Below are positions 6,185 to 11,540 of a stretch of DNA of 11,540 nucleotides, in pieces. A program made the position numbers and the translations under genes. Source of the DNA: Bacteroidales bacterium UBA4345 (GTDB lineage: Bacteria; Bacteroidota; Bacteroidia; Bacteroidales; Paludibacteraceae); assembly GCA_002396385.1 (NCBI GenBank), contig DGTD01000099.1, forward strand, positions 1-11,540, read 5' to 3'. The stretch's first letter is position 1. Every line of letters starts with the position of its first letter. Below the pieces are notes generated by a model. That model searched no databases. It saw only the letters and a program-made list of their open reading frames with translations, and was not told where the DNA came from.

Positions 6185-7774
6185 ATGGGCTTGTATTTGA
6201 ATCCGAACGCTGATGCGTTTCAAATGGGGTTGAACGCAGAAATATATATAGACAAATCATTAGTGTTGGCAGAGTTAAACAAACTTGCCTGCACGCAGGG
6301 AAATTTTGTCTGTATCTCCCGTCCACGCCGTTTCGGCAAGAGTATGGTGGGTAACCTGATTTCCGCCTACTACTCAAAGGGTTGTGACACCCGTTCCATT
6401 TTCAGCCAAATGAAAATCGGACAAAAACCCGACTATGACAAGTACCTAAACAAGCTAAATGTCATAAAATTAGATTTGAACGGGTGGTACCAGAAATCAA
6501 TCAATGAAGATAAGGTTAACGAACTCATCAAATATATTCATTCAACACTTTTGAAAGAATTTAGAAGAGAGTTCCCTGACTTGGATTTTGAAGATGGTAA
6601 TTCTATCGCAACAAATATCCTGAAAGTATACTCCGAAACTGGCGAAAAGTTTGTCATCATCATCGACGAGTATGATGTTCTGGTACGAGAACAAGTCCCT
6701 GAACAGTTGTTCAACGACTACCTCAGTTTCTTGAACGGATTGTTTAAAGACACCACGCTACGTCCCGCCATAGCCCTTGCCTACATCACTGGCATTATGC
6801 CGATTGTCCGCGACAAAGTGCAGAGCAAGCTGAACGAGTTCACCGAATATACCATGCTCCAGCCACGTCAGTTCGCCGGTTTAATCGGCTTTACTGAAGA
6901 GGAGGTGAAAGGCTTGTGCGATAAATACGGCACCGATTATGACGAGTGCCTGCGCTGGTACGACGGCTACCAGATGTCTGACAGCATAAAGGTTTGCAAT
7001 CCGCTTTCGGTGGTCAATGCTGTGACGAGTGGCGAGTTCTTCAGCTACTGGTCGGCGACCGGCTCTTTCGAGGTGCTCCGCGACCACATACTGAGGGATT
7101 TTGAGGGCATCAGACAAGATGTTATCGAGATGATTGCCGGTGGCAGTGTGCCTGTCAACGTGCTGAAGTTCCAGAACACCCTGGCCAGCATCAACTCGAA
7201 AGACAACGTCTTTACCTACCTCATCCATTTGGGCTACCTCTGCTACAACCGCAAGGACAAGACCTGCCACATACCGAACGAGGAGGTCCGCATAGAGTGG
7301 ATCAATTCAATTGAGGATTCTTCCGACTACAAGGCGGTGATGACCGTGGTGAACGCCTCGAAGCGGTTGCTTGACGACACCATCAACGGCAACGCCGAGG
7401 CGGTGGCCCGTGCACTCGATGCCGCCCACGTCCAGGTAACCAATCCGCTGACCTACAACGACGAGCACTGCTTCCAGAGTGCCATCTGCCTGGCCTATTT
7501 CTACGCCAACACCCGTTACACGCTCATCAAGGAGTTGCCGACCGGAAAGGGCTATGCCGACCTGGTGCTGATTCCCTACCTGCCGAACATACCGGCAATG
7601 GTCATAGAGTTGAAGCACAACAAGAGTACGGAAAGCGCCCTCCAGCAAATAAAGGACAGGAACTACCACGAGTCCCTCAACCACTACTACGACAACCTGC
7701 TGTTCGTAGGCATCAACTACGACGAGAAAACCAAGAAGCACACCTGCAAGATTGAGCGGTTTGTGAAAGAGTGA
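6185..7774 (+). CDS. AAA-ATPase-like protein with C-terminal PD-(D/E)XK nuclease domain
   Basis: The 529-residue protein has the architecture of the abundant Bacteroidota family annotated as AAA-ATPase_like plus PD-(D/E)XK nuclease superfamily. The family has no firm function; roles in mobile elements or defence have been suggested only from sequence. It opens with MGLYLNPNADAFQ, the family start. Residues 45-54 (SRPRRFGKSM) are the family's degenerate Walker A, and FVIIIDEYD (156-164) is Walker B. The middle holds the ELNEFTEYTM-like region and WYDGYQ (258-263), both family hallmarks. The C-terminal nuclease core shows Glu450, Asp459 in GKGYADLVLIP, Glu475-Leu-Lys477 in VIELKHNK and Gln488, a complete catalytic set. 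No signal peptide or membrane helix is seen. The first third is AT-rich and the last third GC-rich. Its promoter diverges from the adjacent Rpn pseudogene. Confidence 0.9.
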   Translation: MGLYLNPNADAFQMGLNAEIYIDKSLVLAELNKLACTQGNFVCISRPRRFGKSMVGNLISAYYSKGCDTRSIFSQMKIGQKPDYDKYLNKLNVIKLDLNGWYQKSINEDKVNELIKYIHSTLLKEFRREFPDLDFEDGNSIATNILKVYSETGEKFVIIIDEYDVLVREQVPEQLFNDYLSFLNGLFKDTTLRPAIALAYITGIMPIVRDKVQSKLNEFTEYTMLQPRQFAGLIGFTEEEVKGLCDKYGTDYDECLRWYDGYQMSDSIKVCNPLSVVNAVTSGEFFSYWSATGSFEVLRDHILRDFEGIRQDVIEMIAGGSVPVNVLKFQNTLASINSKDNVFTYLIHLGYLCYNRKDKTCHIPNEEVRIEWINSIEDSSDYKAVMTVVNASKRLLDDTINGNAEAVARALDAAHVQVTNPLTYNDEHCFQSAICLAYFYANTRYTLIKELPTGKGYADLVLIPYLPNIPAMVIELKHNKSTESALQQIKDRNYHESLNHYYDNLLFVGINYDEKTKKHTCKIERFVKE

Positions 7775-7805
7775 ACCCCTAAAACGCTACGACAGCCTTG
7801 GCTAG

Positions 7806-7949
7806 GAGTGCGACGTGCGTTTGGTTGACGACTATGTGAACAACCAGTCGTTCTGCTGCGACGGCTGTGATTTCTATATTTCACAAGAATTTATCCGTCA
7901 TCCAGGAGCTCCATTTAAGGGAATAGAGGAGGCTCTGATTGATGCATAA
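7806..7949 (+). pseudogene. Possible coding remnant of unknown family
   Basis: After an in-frame TAG at 7803-7805, 47 open codons run to TAA at 7947. They read like protein (VDDYVNNQSFCCDGCDFY, then HPGAPFKGIEEALIDA). The same frame upstream of the TAG continues as PLKRYDSLG, suggesting a longer gene interrupted by the stop. There is no ATG and no promoter. I do not recognise the family. It might be the 3' end of a gene left behind by recombination, or chance. Confidence 0.3.
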
Positions 7950-8124
7950 AGTTTTATTTCGACGGAGAAATAGAAATCCAAATATGCTTGCGGGGCTTCA
8001 TTAGTTTGCGCCAACGCATTCAAACAAGAATAAGAGAACTTACAGCACCCGTGAAAAACCATTTACACACAACCTTGTAAATAACGGTCATGTGCAACAG
8101 ACCTATAAAAAGTTATATTTTTCT
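7950..8124. other. Intergenic stretch before the YD-repeat gene
   Basis: No gene is supported here. A weak 6-bp hairpin (TATTTC / GAAATA, around 7954-7971) is visible, without the T-run of a terminator. The rest is AT-rich with no repeat that I can see. Confidence 0.35.
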
Positions 8125-8132
8125 TAAATTTG
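8125..8132 (+). promoter_or_regulatory. Candidate -7 element for the YD-repeat gene
   Basis: TAAATTTG matches TAnnTTTG and lies 25 nt before the ATG at 8158. No TTTG is found at the expected upstream spacing, so this is a partial match. Confidence 0.45.
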
Positions 8133-8157
8133 GGAAATCAAAAACACTTATTAACAT

Positions 8158-9411
8158 ATGGCAATCATTATCTGCGCAATCTATCTTATTCTATTGGCCA
8201 TCATCATGTTCATACTAAAGTTGGTCTTTTTTAAAATTCTATCAAACACGAAGTTGCTTATCTTCTTCATAGTAATGATAGCAATTCCATTTTCCCTTTA
8301 CAAAGGCTGCGAATCGTGTGTGAGGAAAATAAAGAATGAATTTCTGCAAGAAAGCACTCCTGTCTCGTTTGTTTCAGATAACGAAGGAAAAGAAGAGGAG
8401 ACTGTTTCAATTACCGAGCAAGGAGAGGATGAAACAGAAGGAAAAAACGAAAATTACAAAAGAGTTATCACCTTCGAATTAAAAGAGGGCCCCGGTCGTA
8501 CTATAACGAAAGGCGACACCATAGAAGTGGCAACCTACAACGAAGATGGCAAGATTATAGAAGCTTACCTCCCAGGGAAAATTGTAGAGTGGGATGACGA
8601 ATGGACAAGATTTACCGCTAAATACGATGCAAGAGGGAATAGAATTGAACAGCGCGATTACGACCAAAATGGCCAGTGCATCAAAAAAAGAAGCACTAAA
8701 TATAATGCGAATAACAAGATAATAGAGGAAGTGACCTCACGCTATGTATACGGCGAAACCGTTACCACGAAATACGTGGCAAAGTACAACGACAAAGGGC
8801 TTTTGATTGAAGAACGCGACGCGTCGTTAGAGGGGCATGTCAATTACCGTGTCACCTACAAATACGACGAGAAAGGGAATCAAATAGAGTATTGCAGATA
8901 CTTAAGCGACAACAGTTTAGAAGAGAAAACCACAAGTAAATACGACAACAACGGGAAAGTCGTTCTATACACCCATAGTTCGGAAGAATCTTCACAAAAA
9001 AACACTTACCAGTACGATAAGAACGGGCATCTGGCAGTAGAATGTGAATACGCCCCAGACAATTCGCTTTACAAGAAAAAGACCTACAAATACAATGACA
9101 AGGGATTCGTGGCTGAAGAATGTATTGAAAGTAAAGGCGAAAAGACCAAATATGTGTATAAACGCGACGACAACGGGAAAGAGTTAGAAAAGTGCACCTA
9201 TAAAGCAGGAACTACCCTTGAAAGCAAGGAAGTCTACCAATACGACACTAATGGTAAAATGACAGAACGATGCGTTTATGGCGCCGACGGCAAGATTAAG
9301 GAAAAAACAACTATCAGAAAAGATAGGAACAAGAAGGAAACCATCGTCACAAAAGGAGGAAATGGGATATTTGAATCGGGCGAATTAGAAGAGTATGAAT
9401 ACTTTAAGTAA
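8158..9411 (+). CDS. Two-helix membrane protein with about ten YD-like repeats
   Basis: I do not recognise a named family. The 417-residue product starts with two hydrophobic helices (about 3-25 and 31-48), with no signal-peptidase or lipobox pattern (YKGC at 48-51 is not a lipobox). A Glu-rich linker (about 73-98) follows. From about residue 126 to 395 it is a repeat array. Units begin with K/Q-Y-D/N-x-x-G at 155, 181, 209, 235, 261, 285, 311, 335, 361 and 387 (the last lacks Tyr and Gly), a spacing of 24-28 residues, with a looser first unit at 126. Such YD-like units form beta-hairpins in RHS/YD proteins and in many Bacteroidota hypothetical proteins, so a long beta-sheet or solenoid anchored in the membrane is inferred. 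The C-terminus is ESGELEEYEYFK. There is no polymorphic-toxin core or toxin tip. It converges on the gene at 9429-10871 with 17 bp between stops. Confidence 0.8.
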   Translation: MAIIICAIYLILLAIIMFILKLVFFKILSNTKLLIFFIVMIAIPFSLYKGCESCVRKIKNEFLQESTPVSFVSDNEGKEEETVSITEQGEDETEGKNENYKRVITFELKEGPGRTITKGDTIEVATYNEDGKIIEAYLPGKIVEWDDEWTRFTAKYDARGNRIEQRDYDQNGQCIKKRSTKYNANNKIIEEVTSRYVYGETVTTKYVAKYNDKGLLIEERDASLEGHVNYRVTYKYDEKGNQIEYCRYLSDNSLEEKTTSKYDNNGKVVLYTHSSEESSQKNTYQYDKNGHLAVECEYAPDNSLYKKKTYKYNDKGFVAEECIESKGEKTKYVYKRDDNGKELEKCTYKAGTTLESKEVYQYDTNGKMTERCVYGADGKIKEKTTIRKDRNKKETIVTKGGNGIFESGELEEYEYFK

Positions 9412-9428
9412 TATGCAACCCGAATTGC

Positions 9429-10871
9429 CTATTTCATAAAATCTGGCATCCACCGATAAAGGTTGTCGATAGTCTGGTACGTCTTTTTATCTTCAGGCGA
9501 AAACGAGAGTTGGCTACTTTTTCCGGTCAGCACATATTCCGACAAGTCATCCGCATCACAGTCGAAAGTTTCTTCCGCCTTAGCATGCAGAAAGTTAAGC
9601 ATCATAAAGGGAAGAACGACAGCAGACGACACAGTGAAAATCTTATAAAAAAGAAATCTGAGTTTTTCATTGACAGTTAGAATTTCTCCGAGAGAGAATT
9701 CACCAGATATAACTAGAGGTAAGAACGACAATAGTTCTGCGACAAACAAAAAACCAGAACCATGCTGCTGTAACAAAAAGGTCAACCATATAGAAAGAAT
9801 ACAGAAAGCGCAAAGTTTCAATTTCGCCATTGGGTTTTTGATGTTGACCAGCCTTTTTGTCTCGTTCCCAGTTTCGGACTTAACATTCACAAACTGCGCC
9901 ACATCAGAATCGCCTAAAGCGGCCTTGTACCACTTCGCCTCCTCGCCCCTCTCAAAACTACGGACAATAGCCAATTTAGAGTTGGAAGTAGGAAGTATAA
10001 TACTTAAGTCATGAACTAAGGAAGTTTTGTCGTGCAAAACTTTTTGGGAATTATTCCAGTATTCCGTATCACCCATCTTAAGCAACAAGAAAGCGAATTT
10101 ATTCAACTGGTCTTTATCCAATCCCCTTTTCGCCCTCTTCAGCATCTTCGAAAAATTATGATAACAATTAGAGTATGGGCTGACTCTTAAATTGAACGTC
10201 TCGTTATCCTTTTCCAGAACCCGCAGCAACGTGTCATAACACTCAGCGCGGTCTTCTTCGGAATCCATATTCTTTTTAATGAACTCGATAAGGAAGTCCA
10301 GTTTTTGCGGAATCAGACTCTTGGCATTGTCTCTCAACACCACAGCCAGGCAGGTCACTATTTCCTTTACCTCATAGTTACAATAATCTTTGAGCAAACC
10401 AGCCTTTTTAGCCCTTTCCCACTTTCCGGCGATAAACAGATAATAGAACATCTGCGCAAGAACACAGACACTTAAAAATGGTAAAATCTGAACACAAATA
10501 AAGAAATAATACGTATTTGGAGAAAACAGCAACATACCCGCCCTACTTACAATTACAACCACGAAAAGCGAGACAATAAAAATTGCGCCCAAAGAAGACT
10601 TATTTTCCCTTGCTTTACGCTTAGCATTCTCTTTTAAAAAATTAATGAGCAACCTGAATTGGCTATCTTGAAACGGCGTATGATGCCGCATAAACTCTTC
10701 AAACGGCATCGGCTGATTCCGTTTTTGGCATTTTCCCTCCACCCCCAAACGATTTTCGTCGTCGGCGGTATTATCTTCAAAGCGTTCCACACCACGACTG
10801 TCTACCCGACTGACCACCAGTTCGTCAGACTGATTCTTGAACTTTGACTTTATCTTATCGAAAAGATCCAT
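9429..10871 (-). CDS. Five-helix membrane protein of unknown family with soluble helical middle
   Basis: I do not recognise this 480-residue protein. The N-terminus (1-90) is hydrophilic and charged, with a KxKxKFK start and MPFEEFMRHHTPF at 55-67. Two membrane helices follow (about 93-110 and 122-147). A soluble region rich in predicted helix spans about 150-345, with five cysteines or so and charged segments. Three more helices are at about 351-368, 372-389 and 406-428, then an acidic 50-residue tail. The middle (VKEIVTCLAVVLRD to about 285) faintly resembles TerB/DjlA-like helical domains, but I would not assign it. The start at 10871 is the first ATG and gives a sensible soluble N-terminus. 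No Shine-Dalgarno is present. Its 3' end faces the YD-repeat gene, so the two are not in one operon. Confidence 0.78.
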   Translation of the reverse strand: MDLFDKIKSKFKNQSDELVVSRVDSRGVERFEDNTADDENRLGVEGKCQKRNQPMPFEEFMRHHTPFQDSQFRLLINFLKENAKRKARENKSSLGAIFIVSLFVVVIVSRAGMLLFSPNTYYFFICVQILPFLSVCVLAQMFYYLFIAGKWERAKKAGLLKDYCNYEVKEIVTCLAVVLRDNAKSLIPQKLDFLIEFIKKNMDSEEDRAECYDTLLRVLEKDNETFNLRVSPYSNCYHNFSKMLKRAKRGLDKDQLNKFAFLLLKMGDTEYWNNSQKVLHDKTSLVHDLSIILPTSNSKLAIVRSFERGEEAKWYKAALGDSDVAQFVNVKSETGNETKRLVNIKNPMAKLKLCAFCILSIWLTFLLQQHGSGFLFVAELLSFLPLVISGEFSLGEILTVNEKLRFLFYKIFTVSSAVVLPFMMLNFLHAKAEETFDCDADDLSEYVLTGKSSQLSFSPEDKKTYQTIDNLYRWMPDFMK

Positions 10872-10949
10872 ATTTACGAACGTGTGTTTGATGAATTGCT
10901 AACAAAAGAGAGTCAGTTTATAGGACTTTCCATTTTTCACAACCGACTT

Positions 10950-11111
10950 CTAAAATTCAAATTTATTAAAAATCGCCTTATGTAACCTTACTAATAAGAG
11001 AAACTTAAGAAGCATTCCTCTTTCTGACTTTAGGGCCTCCACGTCCTTGTTCTCTGACTCGTTATCGTCGAAGATGCGGCCTGATTTCTCTAGGAATTCT
11101 TTCTTCCCATC
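10950..11111 (-). pseudogene. Possible coding remnant, unknown family
   Basis: On the minus strand, 53 codons are open from just after a TAA to TAG at 10950-10952. They read as DGKKEFLEKSGRIFDDNES, then EALKSERGMLLKFLLL. The acidic and lysine-rich composition looks protein-like, but no start codon fits and no family is recognised. The putative promoter of the downstream gene overlaps its end, which argues that it is no longer an active gene. Confidence 0.25.
10958..10965 (-). promoter_or_regulatory. Candidate -7 element for the five-helix membrane gene
   Basis: On the minus strand this reads TAAATTTG (TAnnTTTG). It lies 87 nt upstream of the ATG at 10871. No matching -33 TTTG is seen at the right distance, so the call is tentative. 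Confidence 0.4.
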
Positions 11112-11114
11112 TTA

Positions 11115-11167
11115 TTTTAGATATTTACAAAGGTTCTATTTTTACGAACCTCTGATGTTATCTAAAA
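11115..11167. repeat. Nested inverted repeat
   Basis: Outer arms TTTTAGATA (11115-11123) and TATCTAAAA (11159-11167) are perfect 9-bp inverted repeats. Inside them AGGTTC (11131-11136) and GAACCT (11146-11151) form a second perfect 6-bp pair, with small internal loops between. There is no T-run next to either arm. Confidence 0.6.
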
Positions 11168-11193
11168 TTGGGGTGTATTATAATCCATCCCAA
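11168..11193. repeat. Hairpin adjoining the nested inverted repeat
   Basis: TTGGGGTG (11168-11175) can pair with CATCCCAA (11186-11193) over 8 bp with one G-U, around a 10-nt AT-rich loop. It abuts the preceding inverted repeat with no gap. Confidence 0.5.
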
Positions 11194-11298
11194 AATGACT
11201 TATCGAGAATAGATCCATGCACAAACAATTAATAGTTTTTTGTTTCATGGCAAAACCGCAAATCATATCCGTTACTATAATCTGAAATGTTACGTGTA

Positions 11299-11329
11299 TT
11301 TGAAGTGTTTCGAATAATGGTTAACTTTG
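11299..11329 (+). promoter_or_regulatory. Consensus promoter for the Rpn-family gene
   Basis: TTTG (11299-11302), a 19-nt spacer and TAACTTTG (11322-11329) match the Bacteroidota consensus. Predicted transcription starts near 11336, about 11 nt before the ATG at 11347. Confidence 0.75.
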
Positions 11330-11346
11330 TGAAAACGAATTGGCTT

Positions 11347-11540
11347 ATGGGCAAGTATCTAGATCCGAAATACGACCTGACTTTCAAGGCGGTGTTCGCA
11401 GAACATCCCGACCTTATTATCAGTTTCCTGAATGCGCTGCTGCCGTTCAGGGGTGGGGCGAAAGTGGTCGATATCGAATATCTGCCACCGGAGTTGGTTC
11501 CCGACAGCCCATTGAAAAAGTACTCCATAGTCGACGTGCG
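11347..11540 (+). CDS. Rpn-family PD-(D/E)XK recombination-promoting nuclease / putative transposase, N-terminus
   Basis: The first 64 codons of a gene running off the right edge. MGKYLDPKYDLTFKAVF is the hallmark start of the Rpn/PD-(D/E)XK transposase-like family, which is expanded in Bacteroidota. E. coli Rpn members are DNA endonucleases that raise RecA-independent recombination. The HPDLIISFLNALLPF helix (20-34) and YSIVDVR (from 59) are present, with Asp63 the first catalytic residue; the ExK/Q motif lies beyond the window. In-frame ATGs at 11287 and 11317 are rejected because they precede the predicted transcription start, and the family begins at MGKYLDP. The visible part is intact and is the reference for the decayed copy at 5762-6060. 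Confidence 0.9.
   Translation, partial: MGKYLDPKYDLTFKAVFAEHPDLIISFLNALLPFRGGAKVVDIEYLPPELVPDSPLKKYSIVDV

Larger units (their letters stand above)
10872..11346. other. 475-bp stretch without an intact gene
   Basis: It lies between divergent genes (9429-10871 leftward, Rpn rightward). It contains the two promoters, a possible coding remnant on the minus strand (10950-11111), a nested inverted repeat (11115-11167) and a further hairpin (11168-11193), each listed separately. Between 11194 and 11290 I see nothing I can name. Confidence 0.6.

Noticed and set aside
6881..7741. Two long minus-strand frames (129 and 144 codons)
   Set aside because: Antisense shadows in the GC-rich part of the AAA-ATPase/nuclease gene.
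9412..9428. A bidirectional terminator between the convergent genes
   Set aside because: Only 17 nt are available and no inverted repeat is seen.
11287..11346. Longer Rpn start at 11287 or 11317
   Set aside because: Both ATGs lie upstream of the predicted transcription start, and the family begins with MGKYLDP.
11229..11528. A 99-codon minus-strand frame
   Set aside because: Antisense to the Rpn start region, which has a consensus promoter and the family N-terminus on the plus strand.
1..11540. CRISPR array, tRNA or rRNA
   Set aside because: No regularly spaced direct repeats and no cloverleaf or rRNA-like segment were found by reading.

Overview
The window reads as a chromosomal segment of a Bacteroidota bacterium, most likely Bacteroidales (Prevotella-like gut or rumen lineages fit best; the genus is an inference). 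Three things support this. The divergent rimP-nusA-infB operon encodes recognisably Bacteroidales-type proteins. Most genes lack a Shine-Dalgarno sequence. Several genes are preceded by the Bacteroidota promoter pattern TTTG-N19-21-TAnnTTTG.

Core region (1-5629). The minus strand carries rimP (2507-2977), nusA (1212-2504) and the 5' part of infB (1019 to beyond the left edge). This is the conserved ribosome maturation / transcription elongation / translation initiation operon, driven by a promoter at about 3044-3075. A 192-bp GC-rich gap separates nusA from infB. Diverging from rimP on the plus strand is a GH3-family acyl-adenylating enzyme (3205-4914). It is followed by a strong hairpin terminator and a HAD-superfamily hydrolase (4988-5629).

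Accessory region (5630-11540). This part is a patchwork of mobile-element-associated and orphan genes. It holds a decayed Rpn/PD-(D/E)XK transposase-like nuclease on the minus strand (5762-6060). Next is an intact AAA-ATPase-like / PD-(D/E)XK protein (6185-7774), with its own consensus promoter, an unusual Shine-Dalgarno-like leader and a marked base-composition shift along the gene. A small coding-like remnant follows (7806-7949). Then come two convergent orphan membrane-protein genes: a two-helix protein with about ten 26-residue YD-like repeats (8158-9411) and a five-helix protein with a soluble helical middle (9429-10871). A 475-bp non-genic stretch with nested inverted repeats and another possible coding remnant lies to the right. 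The window ends inside an intact Rpn-family gene (11347 onward), which matches the decayed copy at about 80% nucleotide identity by hand alignment and lies in the opposite orientation.

The core genes serve translation and transcription. The accessory genes show no clear shared pathway. The two inverted Rpn copies bracket about 5.3 kb containing the AAA-ATPase/nuclease gene and the two orphan membrane genes, and this block is the likeliest place for undescribed biology.
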